Of a DNA stretch of 12,217 nt, positions 6,043 to 12,217 are shown piece by piece. The position numbers and the translations under genes are program-made. This DNA comes from Chloroflexota bacterium (GTDB taxonomy: Bacteria > Chloroflexota > Anaerolineae > Anaerolineales > VGOW01). The stretch spans positions 1 to 12,217 of the forward strand of contig JACRLA010000369.1 of NCBI GenBank assembly GCA_016215145.1, read 5' to 3'. The notes beneath the pieces are model-generated. The model saw only the letters and a list, made by a program, of their open reading frames with translations, was not told the origin of the DNA and searched no databases. Each line of letters opens with the position of its first letter. Within the stretch, counting starts at the first letter, position 1.

Positions 6043-7084
6043 TGCAGCCATCACTGCTAGTCTCGACTTGCGCGTCACTCTCAATATCCTCCTAGATCAG
6101 ATCACCACTAACTTGCGAGTGGATGCTGCGTCGGTGCTGCTACTCGACACACACACTCATACCCTTGAATATACGGCCGGACAGGGGTTCCGCTTCAATT
6201 CGATCGAACATTCTCGCGTGCAGCTAGGCGAAGGTCTAGCTGGTCAAGCCGCACTCGAACGGCGGAGTCTTAGTATTCCCAATTTGTCTAATTCCGGAGA
6301 AACGCTCATCCGGGCCCAACTGCTGGTCGATGAGGGTTTTGTTAGTTATCATGCCGCCCCACTTATTGCTAAAGGACAAGTCAAGGGCGTGCTCGAAATC
6401 TTCCATCGCGTACCGTTCACGCCCAGTCAGGATTGGCTTGACTTTCTGGAAGTCTTGGCAGGACAGGGCGCTATTGCCATAGATAATACATCTCTGTTCA
6501 ACGATCTGCAACGCGCTAATATTGAATTGGCGCTGGCCTACGATGCCACGCTTGAGGGCTGGTCACGTGCCCTTGACCTGCGCGATAAGGAAACCGAGGG
6601 CCATACTCAGCGCGTTACTGAGATGACTGTCCGCCTGGCCCAGGCTATGGGACTGACCGAAGAAGAGCTGGTGAATGTCCGTAGAGGTGCGTTACTACAC
6701 GATATTGGGAAGATGGGCGTTCCCGACAGCATCTTGCTTAAACCAGAATCCCTTACTAATGAGGAATTCGAAATCATGCGTCGCCACCCAATCTATGGTT
6801 ATGAACTTCTCACCCCTATTGCTTACCTCCACGCTGCACTGGACATCCCATACTGCCATCACGAAAAGTGGGACGGCACAGGTTTCCCACGTGGACTGAT
6901 AGGCGAGGCCATACCACTAGCTGCACGCATTTTCGCTGTCGCGGATGTGTGGGATGCGCTACGCTCTAACCGTCCTTACCGTGGGGGCTGGCCCGAGGAG
7001 AAAGTGCGCGAACATATCCGATCACTGGCTGGCACTCACTTCGACCCGAAGGTGGTGGAAGCTTTCCTGCGAATGGAATGGTAG
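5984..7084 (+). CDS. GAF + HD-GYP domain protein, probable c-di-GMP phosphodiesterase
   Basis: From the GTG at 5984 the frame gives a short coiled coil (VSELEEARKRAQMEALRTID), a GAF domain (about 6050-6490; DAASVLLLD, GEGLAGQAALERR, GVLEIFHR, AIAIDN), then HD-GYP (about 6560-7075). Catalytic HD-GYP motifs are present: LLHDIGKMGVPDSILLKP, RRHPIYGYELL, HHEKWDGTGFPRGL and ADVWDALRSNRPYR. The signature GYP reads GFP here. HD-GYP enzymes hydrolyse cyclic di-GMP, and the GAF domain would sense a small ligand. GAF/HD-GYP proteins of this type usually carry an N-terminal PAS or receiver domain, which is missing. The frame overlaps the NTPase gene by 59 bases in the +1 frame. Other possible starts are TTG 5978 and ATG 6020. 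No strong ribosome binding site is seen, which favours a frameshifted fusion or coupling. A bidirectional terminator follows. Confidence 0.9.
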   Translation: MSELEEARKRAQMEALRTIDAAITASLDLRVTLNILLDQITTNLRVDAASVLLLDTHTHTLEYTAGQGFRFNSIEHSRVQLGEGLAGQAALERRSLSIPNLSNSGETLIRAQLLVDEGFVSYHAAPLIAKGQVKGVLEIFHRVPFTPSQDWLDFLEVLAGQGAIAIDNTSLFNDLQRANIELALAYDATLEGWSRALDLRDKETEGHTQRVTEMTVRLAQAMGLTEEELVNVRRGALLHDIGKMGVPDSILLKPESLTNEEFEIMRRHPIYGYELLTPIAYLHAALDIPYCHHEKWDGTGFPRGLIGEAIPLAARIFAVADVWDALRSNRPYRGGWPEEKVREHIRSLAGTHFDPKVVEAFLRMEW

Positions 7085-7162
7085 CTGTCGCATAGTAAGT
7101 GTAAAGCCAACCGACTTGACTAGACCCGCCGCGCACGCCTAATGCCCACCGTTAGCCGAATC

Positions 7163-7200
7163 AAAAAACAGGCAACCTCTCACGGTCGCCTGTTTTCATT
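7163..7200. terminator. Bidirectional terminator between HD-GYP and trxB genes
   Basis: A 16-bp stem with one mismatch (7165-7177 with 7184-7196; arms AAAACAGGCAACC and GGTCGCCTGTTTT) closes a TCTCAC loop. T-tracts follow in both directions: TTTT within the right arm for the plus strand, TTTTTT on the minus strand. It sits between two convergent stop codons. Confidence 0.85.
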
Positions 7201-7252
7201 CCACCGTTCACTGATTACTGCTTACTGATCACGATCTACTATCAACTTCCCC

Positions 7253-8176
7253 TCACTCCCTCGCACTCAACCACCTCTCCGCCGCAATCGCCGCCTGGCA
7301 CCCCTGCCCCGCCGATGACACCGCCTGTTTATAGATCGGGTCCTGCACTTCGCCTGCGGCGAACACGCCTTCAACCGACGTTTGCATATTTTTATCGGTG
7401 ATCAAAAAGTTCTGCTCGTCCATTTTCAATTGCCCTTTGAAAATATCGGTGTTCGGGAAGTGACCGACGAAGACAAACACGCCATCGGTGTTCCACGCTT
7501 CTACGTTGCCCGTCTTCACATTTTTCGCCGTCACTTCTTGCACTTTGCCGCTTCCCTTAATTTCTTCCAACACCGTGTCGTAGACAAACGTGATCTTCTC
7601 ATTCTCGCTCGCTTGCTTCTTGAGAAACTCGCCCGCGCGCAATTGATCGCGGCGATGCACGATACGAACTTGACTGGCGTACTTGGTGAGAAACAATCCC
7701 TCTTGCACCGCCGAGTCGCCGCCGCCGATCACCAGCACGTCTTTATTCTTGAAGAAGAAGCCATCGCACGTCGCGCAGTACGACACACCCTTGCCAATCA
7801 ATTCACTCTCGCCAGGGACGCCGAGACGTTTCGCCGATGCTCCCGTTGCAATGATCACCGCCTTCGCCTCATACTCTTGCGAATACGTCTTGACCCTAAA
7901 CGGCGAGCCTTTTGTTAAATCTACTTCGCTCACGTAATCGTACTGAATCCGCGTCCCGAACTTTTCGGCTTGTGCTTTCATCTTCTCGGTCAGGTCGGGA
8001 CCCAAGATCGAATCGAAGCCCGGATAATTTTCAACTTCGCTCGTAATGGCAATCTGTCCGCCAAATTCGTTGCCGCTGATCATCAACGGATTCAGATTCG
8101 CCCGCGCGGCATAGATCGCCGCCGTTAACCCGGCGGGACCTGAGCCGATGATGATAATGTTTTCTTTTTGAGTCAT
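7253..8176 (-). CDS. trxB: Thioredoxin reductase (NADPH)
   Basis: FAD enzyme that transfers electrons from NADPH to thioredoxin in the cytoplasm. 307 residues, standard for low-molecular-weight TrxB. Motifs: FAD-binding GSGPAG (11-16), redox-active CATC (134-137), NADPH-binding GGGDSA (151-156) with HRRDQLRA (174-181), and the second FAD motif GVFAAGEVQDPIYKQAVSSAG (270-290). The usual GDV reads GEV here. The start ATG at 8176 is supported by GAGG about nine bases upstream. The gene is monocistronic in this window, ending at the bidirectional terminator. Its promoter is probably within 8380-8400. Confidence 0.96.
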   Translation of the reverse strand: MTQKENIIIIGSGPAGLTAAIYAARANLNPLMISGNEFGGQIAITSEVENYPGFDSILGPDLTEKMKAQAEKFGTRIQYDYVSEVDLTKGSPFRVKTYSQEYEAKAVIIATGASAKRLGVPGESELIGKGVSYCATCDGFFFKNKDVLVIGGGDSAVQEGLFLTKYASQVRIVHRRDQLRAGEFLKKQASENEKITFVYDTVLEEIKGSGKVQEVTAKNVKTGNVEAWNTDGVFVFVGHFPNTDIFKGQLKMDEQNFLITDKNMQTSVEGVFAAGEVQDPIYKQAVSSAGQGCQAAIAAERWLSARE

Positions 8177-8405
8177 TTTGATATACCTCGTGAGAGACCG
8201 CGTCGGTCTTTAGTCTGGATTTGCACACCTTAATCACGAATCCCACTACGCTACGCTTCGGGGACTGCGTGACTCGAATAAACGAATAACACGAATTTTT
8301 GTTTTGTTTTATTCGTCAAATTCGGAACATTCGTGATGAAGATTTCTGTGAACTGCGTAAGTCCAGTTTAGTTGTGAAACTGATTATGCCACATTGGTAT
8401 TAGAG

Positions 8406-8445
8406 AAAAATAAAAACTTCCCGAAGATCAGAGACCTTTGGGAAG
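8406..8445 (-). terminator. Minus-strand intrinsic terminator in the trxB-XRE gap
   Basis: Arms CTTCCCGAAG (8417-8426) and CTTTGGGAAG (8436-8445) form a 10-bp stem with one G-U wobble and a nine-base loop. On the minus strand the stem is followed by TTTTTATTTTT. It would end a transcript coming from the right, either the XRE mRNA or an unrecognised small RNA, before the trxB promoter. Confidence 0.75.
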
Positions 8446-8494
8446 ATTCATTGAACGTTATTGGAAATAGACAAGATTGTTGTAGTTTTGGCAC

Positions 8495-8613
8495 TCTAAT
8501 CCGCTAACGAACTTTATTCCAAACTTTGACCGTTGGCGCGTGTGCAACTCCCACGTTGCCATGCAGAATAACGGTTGGGATCAGGAAAATGCTCGCAAGC
8601 GCAGCGGATTAGA
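8495..8613. repeat. Nested inverted repeats, possible structured RNA or MITE-like element
   Basis: Outer arms TCTAATCCGCT (8495-8505) and AGCGGATTAGA (8603-8613) are a perfect 11-bp inverted repeat. Inside lie ACCGTT (8529-8534) with AACGGT (8570-8575), then GGCGCGTG (8535-8542) with CACGTTGCC (8552-8560), pairing with one bulged T. An alternative small hairpin GCAAC/GTTGC lies at 8544-8559. No target-site duplication is evident. It matches no RNA family I can name. Confidence 0.5.
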
Positions 8614-8701
8614 AACCTGTCCCCCACCCAACTCCGAAATTGCAAAGTCTTATTTCCGATAATGTTTATTGTGTCACTTCTGCGCCAACTCTACCTCGAA
8701 C

Positions 8702-8881
8702 TTAAACCCCCCCACGCGGGCGATACATGCTTTTCTCCCACTCCGACACCGTCTGCTGGCGCACACCCAACTTATCGGCAAACAATTGTTGCGTCAGCCC
8801 CATAAACTGCCGCAGCGATTTGACTCGATCCGCGTCCCAATTTATTTTTGAAACCGCACGACGTTTCGTTAGAGAAGCCAT
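8702..8881 (-). CDS. Short XRE-type helix-turn-helix protein, C-terminus probably frameshifted
   Basis: 59 residues from the ATG at 8881 (an adjacent ATG at 8884 adds one). NWDADRVKSLRQFMGLTQQLFADKLGVRQQTVSEWEKSMYRPRG is a clear XRE/Cro DNA-binding domain, with the recognition helix around RQQTVSEWE. Family members of this size in Chloroflexota usually continue past 'YRPRG' with a short helix. Here the frame stops two codons later, right at a run of seven cytosines on the plus strand (8707-8713). With six, the frame reads on as GGFKFEVELAQK and stops at 8674. This could be a slipped homopolymer, a sequencing error, phase variation or a decaying gene. TTGCCC-16-TACAAT lies directly upstream. 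Confidence 0.72.
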   Translation of the reverse strand: MASLTKRRAVSKINWDADRVKSLRQFMGLTQQLFADKLGVRQQTVSEWEKSMYRPRGGV

Positions 8882-8892
8882 CATGCTGTGAG

Positions 8893-8920
8893 ATTGTATT
8901 CGAAAACCGAATCGGGGCAA
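8893..8920 (-). promoter_or_regulatory. Promoter of the XRE gene (predicted leaderless start)
   Basis: On the minus strand TTGCCC (8915-8920) is followed after 16 bases by TACAAT (8893-8898). Only eight bases separate the -10 from the ATG at 8884, so transcription would start within two or three bases of the start codon. No Shine-Dalgarno is present. Confidence 0.6.
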
Positions 8921-8937
8921 CTCTCCAAAAAGCTTAA

Positions 8938-8991
8938 AACTCCAAATCTCAAACTCCAAATTTTGAAGTTTGAATTTTGGGATTTGAAGTT
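8938..8991. repeat. Imperfect 23-bp hairpin of text-like AT-rich repeat
   Basis: Arms 8938-8960 and 8969-8991 match at 19 of 23 positions around the loop TTTTGAAG. The block is built of CTCCAAAT/ATTTGAAG words and shares TTTGAATTTTGGG with the block downstream of the alpha/beta hydrolase (minus strand, about 3540-3553). It lies 16 bases beyond the stop of the membrane kinase and may act as a weak terminator. Confidence 0.6.
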
Positions 8992-9007
8992 GAATGGGTT
9001 ACGAAAC

Positions 9008-10762
9008 TCACCCCATCAACCTTTGCTTCGCCTCATCACTCAATGGCACTAGAATCGTAATCTTCGTCCCCTTACCCGGCGCCGAATCAATTTTTAGATC
9101 GCCGCTCACCAATTCAGTGCGCTCGCGCAAATTAACCATGCCCATACTGCCGCGACTCTCGTAAGAGGACATGACCGCCTTCACATCAAACCCCACACCG
9201 TCATCTTGAATCTCTAACGCCGCCACATCCGTCTGCCGCATCTTCAACCGCACCCATATATGCGCCGCCTGCGCGTGCTTGCGCGCATTGCCCACCGTCT
9301 CTTCCACAATGTAGAACAGCACGCCCTGAGTGTGCATCTCCATTTGTTCCGAGATGGCAGCATCGGCTTCGATGATCACATTCTGATCAAAATTCTCGCG
9401 CATCTTATCCGCCAACGATTGCAGCGCGGCAGCCAGCCCCTGCGACTCTAACACCAGAGGTCGCAGCGTGAAGAGCATGTGCCGAATCTCTTTTGTGGTT
9501 TTGCGCGCCAACTCTTCAACTTTGTAAATTTCCTCTGCCGCATTCTTCGGTTCGCGCTCCATTAAACGGCGAATGTAATTGGCGCGCATAGCAATCGCCG
9601 CCACCGATTGAGTCGGTCCATCGTGCAGATCGCGCGCCAGCTTTTTGCGCGCTTCCTCTTCCACTTCCACGATACGCTCTTTCTCTTCGATCAATCGCTG
9701 ATACAGTTTGGCGTTTTGCATGGCGATCACAATGTGCTTGCAAATCGCTTCCAGCAATTCAATATGATCGAGATCGAAAAAATCGGCGCGAGGATGGGCA
9801 AAGATCATCACCCCATAATGGTCCGCCCCCGCCTCGAGTGGCGCCGTCATCACCGTGCGGCAGTTGCGCAGTGCCACAAAGTTCGAGAGTTCAGGATCAC
9901 GATACGGTTGTGACGAGAGCACGCTCTCGCCGCCGTTAATCGTTTCGGCTAACACGCCCGACGTGGCAGGCAGAGTCACCTTCACGTCATTGGGCGTCAA
10001 TCGCCGCGAGGTAATCACACGCAGCTCGCCTTCTTGGAACAACATCACCACGCTGATCATCTGCGACGAGGACGTCCCGGTGTCTGCCATCACCTGCCCG
10101 CAGCGATCCAGCGCGGCGTCAAAAACTTTTTCGTAATTCAATGTCGCACTCACCAGCGACGCCATGTCGTACACCACGCGCGCCTGCTCACGCACATACT
10201 TCGAACGCTTCTCATCCAGATCGCGCTCGGCATGAGTGCGCTTCACCGCCAACAACTTCATGCGCTCGCCCACAATTCCGATCAACCACGCGCCTATCAA
10301 CAACAACGCCGCATTAGACGCAAAAGGAATCAAGAGCGTGAAATCTTTTAAATAAGAATCAAGATTTAAAGCGATCACTATCGCCCCATTGATGAAGGTG
10401 ATCACCAGCGCGGCGGCAACCGAGCGCACCCAACCCAGCCTCAAGGCGGAGGCCGCCACCGGAAACAACATCGCCCACATCATCGCCGTCAGCGAACCGC
10501 CCGACGCGCCGAAGATCAAAACGGCGAAGATCGAATCGGCGACAAGTTCCAGAGTCGGCAGCACCGCGATTCGCATCCCGCTGAACATGATCACGATAAT
10601 CGTCACACTGTATAACGCCGCCAATCCCAAAACCACGCCGCCATAGATCAGATTCGATTTGGGATTAAAAAAAACTTCCACGCCGATCACCAACAGCGTG
10701 ATCAAGCGCAGAAGGAACAAGACCTGTTCAATTTGCGATGTCGAGCGAGAGGCGCGCTTCAT
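9008..10762 (-). CDS. Membrane histidine kinase, GAF + HisKA_3 + HATPase
   Basis: 584 residues from the ATG at 10762. About six transmembrane segments (residues 14-165; for example VLFLLRLITLLVIGVEVFF and AALLLIGAWLIGIVG), a short coiled coil (about 170-195), a GAF domain (about 205-350), a HisKA_3 dimerisation helix with phospho-acceptor His380 in LARDLHDGPTQ, and an HATPase domain (EETVGNARKHA N-box with Asn492; DDGVGFD G1 box 520-526; MGMVNLRER G2 box). This is the NarL/DegS/LiaS type, which normally phosphorylates a LuxR-family response regulator; none is in the window. A frame open to 10825 offers an earlier start, but the 10762 ATG begins just before the membrane region and lies seven bases after TATAAT. 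It follows the cNMP-binding kinase gene by 20 bases, so the two may also be co-transcribed. Confidence 0.93.
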   Translation of the reverse strand: MKRASRSTSQIEQVLFLLRLITLLVIGVEVFFNPKSNLIYGGVVLGLAALYSVTIIVIMFSGMRIAVLPTLELVADSIFAVLIFGASGGSLTAMMWAMLFPVAASALRLGWVRSVAAALVITFINGAIVIALNLDSYLKDFTLLIPFASNAALLLIGAWLIGIVGERMKLLAVKRTHAERDLDEKRSKYVREQARVVYDMASLVSATLNYEKVFDAALDRCGQVMADTGTSSSQMISVVMLFQEGELRVITSRRLTPNDVKVTLPATSGVLAETINGGESVLSSQPYRDPELSNFVALRNCRTVMTAPLEAGADHYGVMIFAHPRADFFDLDHIELLEAICKHIVIAMQNAKLYQRLIEEKERIVEVEEEARKKLARDLHDGPTQSVAAIAMRANYIRRLMEREPKNAAEEIYKVEELARKTTKEIRHMLFTLRPLVLESQGLAAALQSLADKMRENFDQNVIIEADAAISEQMEMHTQGVLFYIVEETVGNARKHAQAAHIWVRLKMRQTDVAALEIQDDGVGFDVKAVMSSYESRGSMGMVNLRERTELVSGDLKIDSAPGKGTKITILVPLSDEAKQRLMG

Positions 10763-10769
10763 GCACGCT

Positions 10770-10775
10770 ATTATA
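10770..10775 (-). promoter_or_regulatory. -10 box between the two kinase genes
   Basis: A perfect TATAAT lies in the 20-base gap, ending seven bases before the ATG at 10762. No Shine-Dalgarno precedes that ATG, so a leaderless internal transcript is likely. The -35 position, inside the upstream gene, has no good match. Confidence 0.5.
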
Positions 10776-10782
10776 ACGTTGG

Positions 10783-12009
10783 TTACGATTGAGAGGGATG
10801 GATCGGTAAGTGCAAGTAGAAACAACTGCCGGGGAAATTCACCTCATCGTGTCCGAGACTCTCCACCCACACTTTGCCGTTGTGGGCGCGGGCAACGCCT
10901 TTGACAATCGCCAACCCCAAACCGGGTCCCCCGCCTTTAAATTTTGTCTTGCCCGAGGAGTGAATGGCGACATCGCCGACTTGATAAAATTTTTCAAACA
11001 CCAACTCGTGATGTTCGGCGTCTAAACCGATGCCGCTATCTCTAACGCTGATCTCGACACCCGCAGTATTTCTCTCCATTGTGATGGGGCGCGTGCGGAT
11101 GGTAACTGTCCCGCCATCCGGCGTGTATTTAATAGCATTGATGATCAGATGATAAATCGCTTTCTGAATCAACGTCGGATCGCCGTTGATGTTGGGCGTT
11201 TCGGGATCATGATCAATGTTCACCACGATCGTGCGCTCTTCGGCAGATTTTGCAAAATCACGCGCGATGTCGTTAATCATGCTTCGCAACGGCACCGGCA
11301 CGGCGACGAGTTTCAACGTTTCGCTGTCAATACGCGTCACGTCGAGCATCATGTTCACCACTTCGTGCATCCGCTCGGCGCCCTTGTTGATGCCGCCAAT
11401 CACTTCATTCAACGTCGCATTGGTTTTGATCTCCGGGAAAGAGCGCAAGACATTGACGTACCCTTTGAGGACGGTCAGCGGCGTGCGAAGTTCGTGCGCC
11501 GCCACTTGAATAAATTCTAACTTGTTGCGATCCAACTGGCGCAAAATTTTATTCGTGCGCTGCAGATCTTGAATCGCCATCTGATCATTGGCGCGCATTC
11601 GGTCAAGTGTGCTGCGGATAATGCTGATCGCCATGCGCGGGCTGCGGCTGAGCATCGTTTCAAAATCTTTTTTGCCCATCTCCAACACCGTGCAGTCCGT
11701 CGTCGTCCGCACCGTTGCCGAGCGCGGCGCATTTTGGATCAACGCCATCTCGCCAAAAAAATCGCCCCTGCCCGCCATACGCAACACACGCTCCCCCTCT
11801 TCCTCGCTAATGTGCTTGGTCGTCACCGCGTTGCCGTCGGCAAGAATGTAAAAGATATCTTCGTACGCGCCTTCGTGACACAAAACGTGATCGGGTGGAT
11901 ACGCGCTGAGATGAGTCACCGTCGCCATCTCTTGCAGTTCGTCATCCGACAAACCTTTAAAGGCAAGACGCAGTAAAGAAACTTTATCAAACGCTACGGG
12001 GTCGCTCAT
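10783..12009 (-). CDS. Histidine kinase with N-terminal cyclic-nucleotide-binding domain
   Basis: 408 residues, soluble. An N-terminal cNMP-binding domain of the CRP/PKA type (about 14-125) has the phosphate-binding cassette FFGEMALIQNAPRSATV (84-100), keeping the key Glu87 and Arg96 that contact cyclic nucleotide. A coiled coil (about 128-160) leads to HisKA with His172 in AAHELRTPLTVLKGY, then HATPase: N-box HLIINAIKYTPDGG (Asn291), G1 VRDSGIGLD, F-box FEKFYQ, G2 GGGPGLGLAIVKG. It should autophosphorylate under control of a cyclic nucleotide or other ligand. Its response regulator is not in the window. The start ATG at 12009 lacks a Shine-Dalgarno but sits eight bases after TATACT. It stands directly upstream of the second kinase. 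Confidence 0.94.
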   Translation of the reverse strand: MSDPVAFDKVSLLRLAFKGLSDDELQEMATVTHLSAYPPDHVLCHEGAYEDIFYILADGNAVTTKHISEEEGERVLRMAGRGDFFGEMALIQNAPRSATVRTTTDCTVLEMGKKDFETMLSRSPRMAISIIRSTLDRMRANDQMAIQDLQRTNKILRQLDRNKLEFIQVAAHELRTPLTVLKGYVNVLRSFPEIKTNATLNEVIGGINKGAERMHEVVNMMLDVTRIDSETLKLVAVPVPLRSMINDIARDFAKSAEERTIVVNIDHDPETPNINGDPTLIQKAIYHLIINAIKYTPDGGTVTIRTRPITMERNTAGVEISVRDSGIGLDAEHHELVFEKFYQVGDVAIHSSGKTKFKGGGPGLGLAIVKGVARAHNGKVWVESLGHDEVNFPGSCFYLHLPIHPSQS

Positions 12010-12017
12010 TGCGATAC

Positions 12018-12046
12018 AGTATAACCGTGACTCATGCTCGTGCCAA
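12018..12046 (-). promoter_or_regulatory. Promoter of the kinase pair (predicted leaderless start)
   Basis: TTGGCA (12041-12046) and TATACT (12018-12023) on the minus strand are separated by 17 bases. Eight bases separate the -10 from the ATG at 12009, so the mRNA leader would be zero to two bases. Confidence 0.7.
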
Positions 12047-12105
12047 TTCTTCTTGACGCAAAATTTATGTGACTGCTCAGCGTCATTGCGAATACTATGA
12101 CTTTG

Positions 12106-12217
12106 TCAAGCCTTTTTTAGAACGAGTGGGTTGACGGAGACATAGTTCGGAATGAACGGTTTCTGCGAGCGCAAGATGGCGCAGGCAATCTTCAGTAATT
12201 TATTCTCAATATTGTTG
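12106..12217 (-). CDS. IS110-like transposase, C-terminal fragment (runs off right edge)
   Basis: The minus-strand frame ending in TGA at 12106-12108 is open to the window edge and encodes 36 residues: NNIENKLLKIACAILRS, then QKPFIPNYVSVNPLVLKKA. The pattern 'KLLkia.ailr...kPF.pny' resembles the C-terminal end of IS110/IS116/IS902 (DEDD) transposases. The catalytic parts lie outside the window, so family assignment is tentative. Downstream of the stop there is CGTCATTGCGAA (12081-12092, plus strand), a word I associate with intergenic repeats in many Chloroflexota genomes. The IS end probably lies between 12047 and 12105, close to the kinase promoter. Confidence 0.55.
   Translation of the reverse strand, partial: NNIENKLLKIACAILRSQKPFIPNYVSVNPLVLKKA

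Larger units (their letters stand above)
8177..8701. other. 525-bp intergenic region between trxB and the XRE gene
   Basis: No convincing gene. Contents from left: a cluster of seven CGAAT/ATTCG words (8230-8337) with 9-bp inverted arms ATCACGAAT and ATTCGTGAT about 90 bases apart; an extended -10 TGGCATAAT (minus strand) near 8383-8391 that could serve trxB; a minus-strand terminator (8406-8445); and nested inverted repeats (8495-8613). Short open frames here have no recognisable motifs. Confidence 0.6.

Noticed and set aside
7134..7156. GCCTAAT...GTTAGCC as an integron attC-like site
   Set aside because: The cores are only seven bases apart and do not match the RYYYAAC/GTTRRRY consensus; there is no integrase or cassette context.
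8495..8613. Known RNAs (6S, SRP RNA, RNase P, tmRNA, tRNA) for the nested stems
   Set aside because: None of the conserved loops or sequence motifs of these RNAs could be found on either strand.
8575..8851. Plus-strand open frames of 60-76 codons in the trxB-XRE gap
   Set aside because: There is no ribosome binding site or recognisable motif, and they overlap the inverted repeats and run antisense into the XRE gene.
10763..10825. Earlier start at 10825 for the membrane kinase
   Set aside because: It would overlap the upstream kinase gene by 43 bases, add residues with no family resemblance, and ignore the TATAAT-spaced ATG at 10762.
1..12217. CRISPR array, rRNA or tRNA genes
   Set aside because: No regularly spaced repeats and no rRNA or tRNA signature sequences were seen.

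Overview
The window looks like chromosomal DNA of a bacterium from the phylum Chloroflexota, most likely class Anaerolineae. This is inferred from the style of several proteins: a proline/threonine-linker lipoprotein, a cysteine-rich YceD, a STAND NTPase next to a GAF/HD-GYP protein, a thioredoxin reductase with 'AAGEVQD', and text-like degenerate intergenic repeats. It was not checked by a search. GC content is moderate and genes lie on both strands. There is no rRNA, tRNA or CRISPR array.

Layout, left to right. (1) Minus strand: the start of a lipoprotein that leaves the window at base 1, then a strong intrinsic terminator, the primary sigma factor (sigA/rpoD-like), and a YceD/DUF177 protein. 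The last two form a compact operon with a clear sigma-70 promoter near 1885-1914. (2) Plus strand: an RdgB/HAM1-type XTP/dITP diphosphatase, ending at a 16-bp hairpin shared with the convergent genes. (3) Minus strand: an overlapping gene pair, a ribbon-helix-helix protein followed by a C39-like cysteine peptidase, then an alpha/beta hydrolase whose C-terminus is encoded by an intergenic-type repeat. (4) Plus strand: an nSTAND1-type P-loop NTPase overlapping a GAF + HD-GYP protein in the +1 frame. Removing one A from an AAAA run would join them into one protein of about 844 residues. (5) Minus strand: thioredoxin reductase (trxB), a 525-bp stretch without a convincing gene but with structured DNA, a very short XRE/HTH protein that looks broken at a seven-base homopolymer, and two histidine kinases in tandem (cNMP-binding-domain HisKA kinase, then membrane GAF HisKA_3 kinase). 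(6) The right edge holds the last 36 residues of an IS110-like transposase.

Much of the window is signalling and regulation: a sigma factor, two sensor kinases, a probable c-di-GMP phosphodiesterase next to a STAND NTPase, and two small DNA-binding proteins. Housekeeping nucleotide-pool and thiol-redox genes lie between them. No response regulator, GGDEF protein or adenylate cyclase is present, so partners for the kinases and for HD-GYP must be elsewhere.

The points most worth a second look are the nSTAND1/GAF/HD-GYP locus, the RHH + C39 peptidase pair, and a recurrent -10 box placed 6-8 bases before an ATG (five genes), which predicts leaderless mRNAs. Functional calls rest on motifs read by eye.
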